This document shows, piece after piece, positions 44,678 to 56,769 of a DNA stretch of 64,000 bases. Every line of letters begins with the position of its first letter. Within the stretch, counting starts at the first letter, position 1. This stretch comes from Anisus vortex (taxonomy: Eukaryota > Mollusca > Gastropoda > Planorbidae), in assembly GCA_949126835.1 (NCBI GenBank), contig OX421497.1:2658271-2722270 (forward strand), read 5' to 3'. The position numbers and the translations under genes were made by a program. The notes beneath the pieces are model-generated. The model had not been told where the DNA came from. It saw nothing but the letters and a program-made list of their open reading frames with translations, and did not search any database.

Positions 44678-45044
44678 GGCAGGTTTCACAAAATGGCCAC
44701 CAAATGATGGAGATTTATGGTTTATTTAAAAAATAAAAATTGTTGATACAAAATGCTGTTTTTTTTACTTGTATGTGTTTATATGTCCATAAAGTATCAG
44801 CTGCATCAGTATTGTATGTTTTAATTATATTTTTGTGTTGCTTATATTAATTTAAACACCCTCCAACGTTACATAATCCACCGATCCCATTTCCCGATTT
44901 TTTGTATACATTTGAAAATCACTTACCAGGAATAAATAAAGCCGAAATATAACGTTTTTTTAATGTTCAACATTCATAAACATGTTAATTTTCCCTAGGC
45001 CACCATTAGAAGCACAAAAAAATGTTTATCTTTTGAAAAAAAAA
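44678..45044. mobile_element. Truncated copy of the GGCAGGTTTCACA element
   Basis: Reverse complement of about 14893-15256 with only a handful of differences visible by eye, ending abruptly after a TTTTGAAAAAAA run. Only one terminal repeat is kept. Confidence 0.82.
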
Positions 45045-45625
45045 GTTAAATCGATAAGTAAAAATAAGTCTGATAAGTCGATAAGTGATCTGATAAGCGT
45101 AGGACAGTTGACAGACAATACAGAGTAGGAGTAGGATGAGTAGGACGTAATAATAATAATAATTTGCCGCAATCGCAATTCATTCAATAATTGAATTTTA
45201 ATTGTATTTAATTCACATTGTCATAAAATCTTTGGTATAGAAGGAGTACCACTTGACATCAACCGTAAATTTGAGAAACAATAACGGTAGCTATACTAAA
45301 TGATGCTATAGTCACCTTAGGCTTTTATGATCTACTTATTGCTGTAAATAAAGTAAAACAACATCACAATTGTGATGCTGAGTTAGTTTACAAAGTAAAT
45401 AGTAAGGTTTTCTTCCATTTTGTTTTATAAATGGAGCTAATAATCATCTTAAAACTTTACTTTCGAAATAAATAAATTAAATTAAACTACTTCTTATGAC
45501 ATATAGAAACAAAAAACATAACTCCATAAAAGTATTAATATAAGGGGAAATATCTAAATCTACATTATTTAATTTTCCTGAAAACAAAGTGGGATTCGCT
45601 TTTGCGGCTTCTTATTTGCATCAAA

Positions 45626-48600
45626 ATGGCGGATGATTTGGATGATGAGTGGTGGTTAAATGAAGATAAAGGTGCAATTATCGATAAAAATGGTACATAT
45701 AAGATAGTATAACATGTGAATGAAAACCACCACAGATTTAGGGCTTATTCAGAGGGTTTCAATACGAGCATTCTTTTTTGTTCACAATAAACATGATAAT
45801 AGACTCCCGAAACGGCCTGATTTGAAATGTTCAAACTCCTTAAAGTTAAAGATTAAAGATATAGACTAGATCTAGGGAAATCTAGGTCTAGAGTCTAGAC
45901 CTATATATAAGCCATCATTAAAATGGGAATATAAGCATTTCTCATTTTGTCATTTGATTTTTATTTTGATTCAATGACTAACCCACCATAGCCAGTTTTA
46001 ATGAAATAGTGATTAGGCCTACATTTCATTATCATTTATTGTCATTTTGTTAGCAATAAAATGCTCTGAAGAATTTCTTTAGAAAGTGGTGACACTTGGT
46101 TGTGACATTTATTAACAGAGTGTCTAGGCGTCTGGTGATCGGACCAAAAGGCTGGGATGCCTAGACACTGCCTTTATTGAAATATACACTGTTTTCTCTT
46201 TTGTAATTATTTGTGTGTGTAGTATTTGCCCATTTTGATATTTAGCTAATTATTTTATTTAAATTTAAAACAATGATTGTAAAGTATCACCATTAGACTG
46301 ATTAGAAGCTCTCTGTGGGGTGTGTACTTAAAGACTTGGCGGGTAGTGTTGTGGCCAGCAGGTCATCTGTCGCACACCTCTGGTCTAAAATAACCATATT
46401 CTGGTTTTTAAATAAATATATGGTTTAAAAACTGAGACAGTCATTATCATCTGTATCAACATTAGAATGTAGAATTTAGTTTTACTCACTGCATATTATT
46501 AAAAATCATTTAAATGTTTTACTTAATTGTATTATAATTCTTAGCACCAGAAGTCAAGGCTAAAGATAAGGTTTCTTTAGATGCCGAAAAGAAAGATAAA
46601 AAGGGCAAGAAAAGAAAAGCAGAGACCAATGATGTAAATAAGAAAGATAGCGATGTGAAGGTAAAGAAAAGAAAAGCAGATGTTAAACATGTGACCACAG
46701 AAGAAACAGATATTAAGGGGAAAAAGAGGAAGAAATCGGATGCTAAAGATGCTACAGATACAGATAACGTTAAGCCACAGAGTGACAGTAAAAAGAAATC
46801 AGGGAAAGAAAAGAAGCGACAAAGAGTAAGTTTTGTTTCCAACTGTAATTTTTCGTACTGCTGCATAGTTTGAACCTTTTTTTTTTTGCAAAATATTTAA
46901 AAAAGGAAGAGAAATAAATGAACAGCTTCAGTATTATAAAACAGTTTTAATATAAGTATCCCGTCAAACAAAATTGATCCTTGAGCCCGTGAACCAGCAT
47001 CCACTAGTTTTTGTGGCCACAGCATACTAGGTGTGAGGTGATTGTGTGGCCAGCACTATGCACATTCGCCTTTACTTTACCCCAACAAAGGTCAGGTACC
47101 CATCAGAGCTGGGTAGACTCAGGGACACCCTCCAGATCCAGGAAAAAATCCTAGCCTACACCAGGATTTGAACGCAGGACCTTTTGTACGCCAGCAAAAC
47201 GTACTGCCGCTCGGCCACCGAGCTGATTGTTTGTTTGTATACAGTCTACACCTCCAATCTAAAGAAACCTAATTTTTCTTTGTTTTTTTTTAAGTAGTGA
47301 TTTTCTCAAGTTGAAAATGTAGCATGGCAGGGAGCTTTTCCACTTAGTCATTATCATGTTATTTTTCTCATGTATTTATCTCAGTTTGATCAATGTTTTT
47401 GTCATTTCAGAAAAGAATAACGGACGAGGAAGATGAAGTCCTGTCAAAGCCAGGGACTTCAGATGATGTGAAAGCCATGCTCACCAAAGCTTTGAAAGAT
47501 AGGCTTGGTACAGAAGCTTTTTATGATCTTCTGCCTGACTCAGGTGGGTTGCTAAGAAAATTTACCAGTATCTTATATCTGCTTTCTCCATCATTAAAGC
47601 TATGAAAATTTACTAGTACCGGTAATAAATACTAGTATCTTATCTGCTTTCTCCAACTGTAACGCTAAGAAAATTTACGAGTATTTTTATCTGCTTTCTC
47701 CATCTGTAAAGCTAAGAAAATTTACCAGTATCTTATCAGCTTTCTCCAACTGTAAAGCTAAAAAAATTTACCAGTATCTTATATCTGCTTTCTCCAACTG
47801 TAAAGCTAAGAAAATGTACCTTTATCTTATATCTCTATATATGGGGCACTGTAGCCGAGCGGCAGCGCGTTCGACTGGCGATCCAAAGGTCCTGGTTTTG
47901 AGTCCTGGTGAAGTCGGGATTTTTTCCCAGGACTTGAAGGTGTCCCTGAGTCTACCCAGCTCTGATGGGTATCTGACATTAGTTGGGGTAAAGGCGGCTG
48001 GCATTGTGCTGGCCACACATCCCCTTGTATGCCGTGGCCACAAAAACTGGTGAACGCTGTTTCACCAGCCCTATGATCAGTTTGGTACGAAGGGTACTTT
48101 ATTTACTACTATATCTATATATATATATCATATATATCTTTAGGTCCAGCTTGTTAACTTAGGCATTGAAAACTTTTCTTCTTTTTCTTTTACCTGTGGT
48201 CTGGTCTCATTACTGATTTAAATTTCTCATATCATTATGGACTTTAAAAAAATGTCTTAAGTGTTTCTTACTATCAAACTTCCTGTTGCCCTTGTAGATG
48301 TATTTAGCAATGTGTGATTGTCAGCCATGAAACAATGACTATATGTTTAACAGAGTAATAATTGTCTGTAGTATTGTCTTCTCACAGAGAATGATTACTA
48401 TCCCCACAACTGTGACCTGTTGGAGCCAGACAAATATCTTTCCTCCGTGCTGACCACCTGGAGATCTGCTGTCAAGAAAAGCATCTACATGAAGAACATG
48501 GGCAGTCCCATACTGTTGATTGTGGCCAGTTCCGCGATAAGAGCTGTGGAGCTGAACAGGTTTGTAGAGATGTCTGTTTTGAATAAAGTTGAATTTAACC

Positions 48601-50828
48601 AAGGGGAATCATTTGCTGAATGATCATGGGGCCCAGACTTGATAGTCCAAACTTGGTGGTCCATACTTGGTTCTGAAAAGTCTCTAGTTCAAATCTGGGT
48701 AAGCACCCCATTAAATTTTCTGGGGACGCAGGGTAACCCCTAAAGTCTATCCAGAGTAACCTAAATATAGCTGAAAAAATGTAAAGGCAGCTAGCCATAA
48801 AATCCCCTCGCATGCCATTGAAATTAATTAGGGGAAGGTCAGTTTCAAACATATATACATATATACAACATCATATTGCTAATAAATACTATAAGTAATA
48901 TTTATAAAACAGGCATTTGCTTTTTTCCAACACATTGTCACACCAATGAATGGTTAATGAAGTTAATGACTCATTTTAATTCAATTCTTTGAATAAAAAA
49001 CAACTGTTGCCTTGAAAACCTCGTTAATTTCTTTGCCTGAGGTCCTTGTGGTCCATTAATGCTCCACGGGTCTTGAAAATAATTGAATATTACTATTGAA
49101 TTAATCTTAAATTTATTTTTTTCAAAGCCAGCAAAGAAATAGTTAAGTTTCTACTATTTTTTCCACCATGGTTATAAAGCAAAACTCTACTCTGAGTAAA
49201 AAATATTGAAATCCCACTATTTTAACTGAACTAGAAATTAGAAGTAATTAAATTAATTAGCTGAAACATCAGGCCTGGAGCTAAAAAACATGTCACCTTA
49301 TTGTTGCGGCACAACCTTGTTTTGAATGTGATACATGTACAGTACAAACATTATGCCTTTTTAATATGTAAACGAAGTATTTATTTTCTTTTAAATGTGG
49401 CCATTGAACTAAACATAATTTCTTTAATTAATATACTAATATATTTGTTTGGAATATTTTTTTCATTACTTCATTTGTGATGTTTAAATAAATAAATGTT
49501 TTGCCTTTTTTCTTTGTGTGTTTTTCCCTGTAGGCAAATTAAAGGTTTTCTTCAGGATAAATGTAAAGTTGCCAAATTATTTGCAAAACACATGAAGGTA
49601 AATGTTTATTATATATAGTGTGGCACTAGAAGACTAGAGCTTAGATAATAATAATAATATTTGTATAGCGCTGCCAACAAACATAATGTCAGCTCAGAGC
49701 GCCTTTAATTTTAATATACAACTAAGAACACGAATATAATCTCTAGGCTAAGAATAAAGCTAATTAATGACATATATTCAGTTGAATTCCAAAATTGACC
49801 AAGACTCTTGATTTTGGATTAATTTATATTTGTTAAGGAGAGAGACTTAGCTGCATATTAAATATGTTATTTTAAAATAGTACAGTGTAATTTTATTTAC
49901 AAATTGATATCTTTAGTAACACTGAAATGTATTTGAGTCAGTTTTGTAATGTATACTGACAGTGCATCCATCATTCATTGTTTAAAATATTACATTGGAA
50001 TGTTATCTCAATCGTCCCGCATGAGAGTAATTTGAATATTTCCATGACTTGTAGCTAACATTTAGAGAGTCTACTTTTCAGATAGAAGATCAGAAAAAGT
50101 TTCTATCTAAGACAAATTGCCAAGTTGGAATAGGGACTCCTGGTCGCATCCTGATGCTTATTAAACAAGGTACAGTAACCAGCAATGTGCATTTTTTAAT
50201 GTTCAGTACAACACGTGTATCTCTATTGCACACAAACTTTACTTGTTTCCCAATTTTACTTTACATCAGAAAGCACCATACTTTTGTTCTTTGTGACCCG
50301 GTTCTTATACACTTCTAGTTTGTGACCCCGTGTCTCACTTAGCTAAACCTTTATTTAAACAAATTATTTTAGACATCTGTACCTGAGTTCCTATTTGACT
50401 GATTGGTTTATTGTTCGAAATGATTTAGTGCATACATTAGCAGCCTATCAAATCAATTTTATTCATGTAACCACTGACACTGAAATAAGGATTAATATAT
50501 TGATTATAACATTTTTTTTCTGTTTTTTTACCCATGCATTTTTGTAAACCTTGTTTTATCTGATTGGTATTAACATAGAAAAAACATAAAGAATGATAAA
50601 GACCTTTTAAATACAGTTTTATTATAACTTTGGTTTTTCCTTCTGATTCCTCAAGGCTCTTTGCATCTAGAGAGTTTGATTGGCGTTGTCCTTGACTGGA
50701 ACTGGAGAGACTCCAAGCTGAAGCGCATGGCAGATATTCCAGAAATACGACAAGATCTGGTCGGGCTGTTGAAAGATTACATACTGGAGACAGTCAGGGG
50801 ATCATCTTGCAAGCTGGCACTTTTATGA
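45626..50828 (+). CDS. CMSS1: CMSS1, Cms1 ribosomal small-subunit homologue (7 exons)
   Basis: Cms1/CMSS1 is linked to the small-subunit processome; biochemical role poorly known. Exons 45626-45692, 46545-46825, 47411-47543, 48388-48559, 49534-49597, 50082-50169 and 50656-50828 give 325 aa with matching phases. The start MADDLDDEWW matches the human MADDLGDEWW type. Exon 2 encodes a lysine-rich stretch (KKDKKGKKRK, KVKKRKADVK), likely nucleolar targeting. The core is helicase-like but lacks an ATP-binding motif: ILLIVASSAIRAVELNRQ, CKVAKLFAKHMK, VGIGTPGRILMLIKQG, then the signature VLDWNWRDSKLKRMADIPEI. It ends CKLALL. Exon 1 lies 40-odd bases after a GCGGCTTCTT stretch that may be the core promoter. 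Introns 2-4 hold three SINEs and a minisatellite. Confidence 0.93.
46957..47225 (-). mobile_element. tRNA-derived SINE, full length
   Basis: Minus orientation from GTCAAACAAAATTGATCC to CCGCTCGGCCACCGAGC, with the complement of the B-box (GGATTTGAACGC). In CMSS1 intron 2. Confidence 0.87.
47551..47833. repeat. ~55-bp minisatellite in CMSS1 intron 3
   Basis: About five imperfect copies of GCTAAGAAAATTTACCAGTA + TCTTATATCTGCTTTCTCCA + ACTGTAAA, beginning within 10 bases of the exon 3 donor at 47543. Confidence 0.87.
47843..48104 (+). mobile_element. tRNA-derived SINE, full length
   Basis: Plus orientation, very close to the reference copy at 40502: GTAGCCGAGCGGCAGCGCGT head, GTCCCTGAGTCTACCCAGCT middle, CACCAGCCCTATGATCAGTT tail, followed by a TA-rich run. 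The B-box is mutated (GGTTTTGAGTCC). Confidence 0.88.
48625..48850 (+). mobile_element. Old SINE relic
   Basis: Weak plus-orientation match: AGTTCAAATCTGGGTAAG, CTAAAGTCTATCCAGAGTAA, GTAAAGGCAGCTAGCCATAA and AATCCCCTCGCATGCC. In CMSS1 intron 4. Confidence 0.5.
49640..49750 (-). mobile_element. LINE 3' tail fragment
   Basis: Minus orientation: ATT repeat, then TTGTATAGCGCTGCCAACAA, ACATAATGTCAGCTCAGAGC. The same tail is seen at 10020-10110 and partially at 37395-37450 and 60925-61020. Confidence 0.7.
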
Positions 50829-53464
50829 ACCACTTGGTGGTCTTAGGGGGAAATGGTTCAAATGTAAATTACGATCTATAACTGACACTTATCACAAGCA
50901 GGTGAAAAAAAAAGGTTATGCAAAGTAGAGCAGTCTAGAAACAAAGATTGGAAAAAAAGGTTTTCAAATGAGTCTGGTGAATAATAGTCACAGGAAAAGA
51001 TGCGTGTTTTAAAAAGACTTGAATAGAATTCTAACAGTTGTTTGAAGCTCATTTTCATGCATGTGTTCTCGGCAGGTTTTAATCTAGTATTTATTTGCTG
51101 TACCTTCCACTGCTGTGTGGATATTTTATTTCAGATGAATGAATTCATGTGACTTGTACTTGTATGAATGTTATGGTGTTTGTCAGTTGAAATATTGAAA
51201 AGTAAAATTCCATTTATTTTAAAACTCACCTTGTTTTTTTTAAATTCATTTGTCTTAATATCTTTGTTTTGTCACCAGTTCTTTTTCAACTTTCTACACC
51301 ATAATACATAAAATTGTACATTATTTCTATACAAAGATTATTGCATGCCTATGCTTATCTGTAATTGTCATTTGAGTCTAGTCTTGCATTTTGATTGTAG
51401 TCTTATCATTCTAAGACAAAACTCTCAAATCACTATCTTTTTTTTTTAAGAAAAAGAAATATTTATGCTTTAAGTTTATAAGCTGCATTAGAAGTAGAGA
51501 AGTTAAACAAAAACCGGAATACTAAAGTCCAGTTTTAAACTGGTTTTATAGAACTGAAAACTGGTTTTGAAAAAAAAAAACGGTTTTAACATCACTAATT
51601 AGAAGTCATTTGGCAGATAAGATACACTTGAAAGGATGATAGTTAAAAACTTTCTTTTTTGTATATTCAGAATGTTTTTAGTAACATTTTTAAATTAAAG
51701 ATTTATCTTCTTATCTTATCTTATACATTACAGATGCTCCTTCTATAGAGAAGATTTATATCACACTTGCTATTTCAATCACTTTTAATTTACTCTACCA
51801 AGACTAGCATTTAATAAAACTTTTAATTTACTCTACCAAGATTAGCATCTAATAAAACTTAAGGTTATGTCTGTTGGTTTAAAAACCCATTTTCTTAAAA
51901 AAATATTTAAATTAAATAAATTAACGATTTAAGCCAAAGAAGTGCTTTTAATAATAGTTTTTATTTTATTTTTATATACACTTCTCAACATTTTGATGTC
52001 ATTATAGAGCAGTAGAAACTACAAAAATATAAAGATTGTAAGTTATACAAAAGAAATTTACAAATGGTTTTATGCTGTAACACAAATAACAAGCTTTCAA
52101 AAGGCAAGGTTCTTTTTGATTTAATATGTGATGATGATGAGGACATTTGAGATACAAAAAAACAAACAATCTTTGAATCATTAAAGCGCAGATTATATAA
52201 TTCAACTTAATGTTTTATCCTAAAGTTATTGTTCATGTTTTAGACTTCTTTGAATATGTCATTGTTCAATTAGAGCTTTTTTTCAAACATCTAATTTTTA
52301 AAAAGTCATTAATTTCACTTAACAGCTGCTTTAATAATTAGCTCATAATATGAGATTTACACCCAATGGTGTTCTTGGGGAGTTTGATGTAAATAATAAG
52401 ATCAACATCTTTTGTTATTTTTCAAAACTCACCATGAGAAACATAGTTATTTTGACATTATAATATTTACACTTATAATATCATGGTCAAACAATGTAAA
52501 GAAAAAAAACATAAAGAGGAATGAAATTTATACATTGAGTGCTCAATCACTTAAAATATAAAGCATCAAAATTTGTCTGGGAAAATGCAGACTTTTATTT
52601 TATATATAGATAAGTTTTACCCGAAGTAGGATAGCGATTTGGCCAGGGTATACATAAAAGTAAATATAAGTACTTTTGATTTAAACACTTTCTGGAAATA
52701 CGTCCATGAAAATGAACTAAAAGACATGATTTTTCTTTCTCCATTCAGGCATTGAATGCGTTGAAGGCCATTAATATTAATTGAGTAAGTATTGTATTAT
52801 AATTATATATAATTATACATGTGTTTTAGTTATTTCATCACCCGGGTTATACTCATGCACGTAATAAAAGCCAAATAATAATATGGTAGGTTTCTGTAGG
52901 TCACTAATGTAGAGGCCTTTTAATTTTATGTGTGTCAGTGTCAAATCGGCCATTTTATTACGGTAAAACGTATCTATAAATAAGAGTGCATTTTCCACGA
53001 CATTGAGCACTCCATGTATATATAGCTCAGTGCATGATTTAATTAAAGGAAGCAATCAAACATTGAATTTATTGCATAGTTTCTCGTAATATCAGAACAA
53101 AATGCATCAATCATATTCTTGTTTAGATAAAGACAGACTGACATACATTCATAGTTTCAAAGGCACAGTAAATAAAAAACATAACATTTTTCCACCATTG
53201 GATTATAGAAATTATGTAACAATCTTCCACATTGAAGAATATGTCAACTACTCTAACTATTTTAAATAACGACTAATGAAAAAGTCCTGATGAGATTAGG
53301 CCATATATTGTGTCAAGACAATAGGAGGAATGTGTGGCCATAACAATGCCCTTACCACCAGTATTCAATAAATATTTCACACACCCATTTGGGCGTAAGG
53401 CTATTACTAAATGGGCACACTTATCCTACTTAAAGTAAATTAAAAGCGAAATTAATTAAATTTC

Positions 53465-53800
53465 TCCTATCAGACCATAGAATTTCAATATTGGCACATG
53501 GAGCGATTGGATTCCCCACATCACTCTATATTTGCCCAATATTTAAATCTTGGCTTAATGTTGGGCCAATGGCCAATAGACTGTGTGCTGTTAGGGAAGC
53601 AGTGTTAACAGTTTACTTTCTCTTGGCTAACTATGCGATCATTTGGCAAGCACAATGCACATTTACGTTCCACGGATAATATCAAGGGCACCGTCCAGTC
53701 CGCCTCCCTAAAAAAAAACAACAACTATGACCTTTAAAGCTAGATTCGAACAAGAGTCCTTAGGGATATGGACCACCGTGTCCCACGAAATCCCACCTGC
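53465..53800 (-). mobile_element. Diverged SINE with insertion
   Basis: Minus orientation. TATCAGACCATAGAATT resembles the SINE tail and GGGAAGCAGTGTTAACAGTT the GCAGCGTTCACCAGTTT block; AGATTCGAACAAGAGTCC is the complement of a degraded B-box, and GGACCACCGTGTCCC the head end. Confidence 0.55.
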
Positions 53801-54859
53801 TAATCCTCAAAAAGTAGGCTATTGTTTATATATTTTTTTGGGAGGCTAGGGATTAAAACAAATAAAGTGCAATCAAGACAAATTTAGCATTATGTAAACT
53901 TCTTGAAATAAGAGCTCTTCGTTGCGGGGGCACAACTATCGTAAATATAGTGTAGAAGACTTTTCCCTGTGAAAACAGGTAATTCTGAAAACAATTACGA
54001 ATTCTGACTAGGTGCATGAAGTAAATTAGATGAGAATATGTTAAAAGTGAAAGTGTATTATTATTATAATCTAGATATCATCTTGTACCACATTCTTACT
54101 GCATCTTTTGATCCCGGGCAATGAAGTATTAACTAAAAGCTCATACAGTTACAAAGAAGAAGGCCATGCTTATTATATTAAATGTATTTTACCTTAAACA
54201 CAAGCATTAGTCTTAGTGAACTATAGTGCAGAAATCTAGTTAATAAAAAAAAAAGTAAATAAAATCATCAACATTATAAACGAGTATTTAAAAATGATGT
54301 ATAATATGTAGGCAAAACATTTTTAATTCTATTAATATTCAGGATTTTACTATTGCCTCCCCTTGGTGAGAAATTACTTGGATTGTAATCGAAAGGAATT
54401 TAATGTTTAAAACAATGGTTTTCTATAAATTAAATGATAAAAATGACAAAAAAATAAATAAAATGCGTTCAATTCATTAATATAAGCTTACATAAAAATG
54501 GACAATTCAAAACTGTCATTGCATACATTAGAGTCTACGCTTTAAACAAATGCATCTATTGCGTTTGAAAAAAAAAATAAACGAGTACGAGGCAGTGGTT
54601 GAGACCGACATTTATATTCACTATTCACATTGCTGTCATTCATATAAATGTAGGTACATGGCAATTATTAATGTACATCTAACACTATTTACATGACTGG
54701 AGTGTAAAACTGTTTGTTCATTATTTAGCTTCAATTGCATAAAATATTTCAATGCAAGAAAAGGCTTGCACAATACGACTTTGGTACTTTAAAGGAGTAG
54801 GCCTAATAATAGGCTAATATTTACGTAAAAGTACCATATACCCTAATATAATATAATAA

Positions 54860-55070
54860 TATTTTAAAAAATGCATTCCCATGGAATTTAAAAATAGATC
54901 ATAAAAATGCAGTTCCATGTAATAGGGCCTATATAAGTTAGATGAAACACATTTTGAAATGCAGTCCCTATAAATAATAAAAATGTAGTCCTACGGAATT
55001 TATATTATAAAAATGCGGTCCCGTGGAATATAGATAAAAAAAATGCAGTCCCATGGAACAGGCAACCGAT
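54860..55070. repeat. AAAAATGCAGTCCCATGGAA degenerate tandem repeat
   Basis: Five or six loose copies of ATAAAAATGCAGTCCCATGG with variable AT spacers (CATTCCCATGG, CAGTTCCATG, GTAGTCCTACGG, GCGGTCCCGTGG, GCAGTCCCATGG). Confidence 0.65.
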
Positions 55071-56384
55071 AATAATGAAATTCACAATGTCTCTATAATG
55101 TTTCTTACAGACGAATCATCAAAACGCCTGCTATTATAAAACGCGTGTGCTATATATTAGCCTAATACTTAACTACTCATAATTAATGTTTTATAATCCA
55201 CGCAGTCATTTTGTTTTGCATTAAAAATGTTAGCCTAATTCCGTAACCATTCCAAAATGAGGGTGCGAATTATAGGCCTAATATGTATAATCTCTACACT
55301 GAAAGAACGGGCAAAGACTAGTAACATTTTGATATATTTTGAGTTATGACTCCCCTAGCGTTATGCGTCATATTATTTCCTGTAATAGATCTAGATCTAG
55401 TTCCTTTCAGTTGTAACAGAAAAAAAATATGCAGACGAGATGTGTAAGTATATTTTACACACATAAAAGAACACCTGTAGCTTTAACTAAAAACATATCA
55501 CGAGGATACGCCTATAAATAAATCTGTTGACCTAAAAAGCTAAATTTAAAAAAAAACAAAACAAAAAAAAAAAGCTGTAGCTCTTACACTTTGTTGTGCT
55601 GACACAGGTAGGTGCATTGTTCTTTTTTTCTGTAGTTTTCTGCATATGTAGGCCTATGGCTTAAAACTACAAAACGGTTAATGCCACCCCTTTCCTTTCC
55701 AATCCCCTTGTGCAGAGTTTTGAAGGGAGGCGCAAGAAAAATTTATAAAAAATGACTTACGTTTTAAGTTATTTTCTTTTTTTTTTTTTGTCAAGTTTGT
55801 GAAAGATGACTTTTTTTTTTTCAAGTTTGGGAAAACTGACTTGATTTTTCATGTTTGGGAAAGTTTGGAAAAACTTGTTTGTCCGGCTTTAAGGTAAAAA
55901 AAATAATTTTTTCAAATTGTTTTTTTTTTAAGGGGACTAGCCATGTATTTAAGAAGGTAAACCGTTAACAAAACTATAAAAAAAAGTATTAAAATAACAA
56001 ACTTCCTTGTATAATCTGGGCTACCTATATAGTTATAAGATAGGATATATTCCCAGTAAACATTAGGCCTACAAATTTTCACGCTTCCTGATAATAAAGG
56101 ATTTGTGATTTAAAAAAACAACTTTGTGACAATGTGTCAAAGGTTTTGCAATTTTAAAATGATATTAGTGTAAGAGCACTGTAAATTACAAAGCGATTTT
56201 ACTCGCTAGATGTCAGACATCTCCGTGCTTTGCTGCTGTGCTAATGAAAGCTTTTCACAGACGCCAAAAGAACCCATTATAGGCCAATAGATCCTTATTG
56301 CCACATTGTTCCACTAGCATTTCCCCCTTTCGATCGTACAGAGTATTTTTAGGGGACCCCAAGACACATAAGTTATCTTAGCCT

Positions 56385-56690
56385 ATCATATATATTACAA
56401 ACGCTCCTTCTCTAAAGAAGGTTATTGCGTCCTACGCTCATCCGTGGCCTGAGTCTAGTCTTGCATTTCGATTACTGTCTCAAATGTCGTTAAGTTACTG
56501 GTATTTCCTGGTTTGTCCAGACAAGCCATTCCATGTCCGGATTGCCACTCGGGAAGAAAGAGTACTTATATGTATTTGTTCTAGCATAAGGGATAAGGAA
56601 AGTCTCTCTCTACACAAGCAGTGTTTGTTTTTGTTGCCTTGTGGCAGTAAAAATAAGTCAATACAACTTAAGTTTTCTCGCGGTCTCATA
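56385..56690 (-). mobile_element. LINE C-terminal tail and 3' UTR fragment
   Basis: Related to 11690-11965. Read on minus it contains NTYKYSFFP, then a W-N motif, and the 3' UTR ending GGACGCAATAACCTTCTTTA. A 64-codon open frame across it is TE-derived. It lies just past the 3' end of the K+ channel CDS. Confidence 0.6.
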
Positions 56691-56769
56691 TTTGTGTCTC
56701 GTCCCCAGGGTGAAACACGCGGTCAACTCACGTTTGTAAAAATGCACCGAAAAAAAAGGCGCGAATACA

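Larger units (their letters stand above)
50829..56384. other. Gene-free interval after CMSS1
   Basis: CMSS1 3' UTR on the left, then no gene that I recognise on either strand. It contains LINE 3' scraps (51330-51400, 51715-51755), a CTAGGGATnTTAAAC-family MITE relic (about 51500-51600), a diverged SINE (53465-53800), a GCAGTCCCATGGAA repeat block (54860-55070) and a TCAAGTTTGGGAAA repeat (55780-55880). Confidence 0.5.

Noticed and set aside
52002..53055. Small minus-strand ORFs at 52002-52205 and 52813-53055
   Set aside because: No domain, no splice-compatible neighbours, and composition the same as surrounding AT-rich DNA.
56495..56689. 64-codon minus-strand ORF conserved in two places in the window
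   Set aside because: It belongs to a repeated LINE C-terminal and 3' UTR block also found at 11690-11965.
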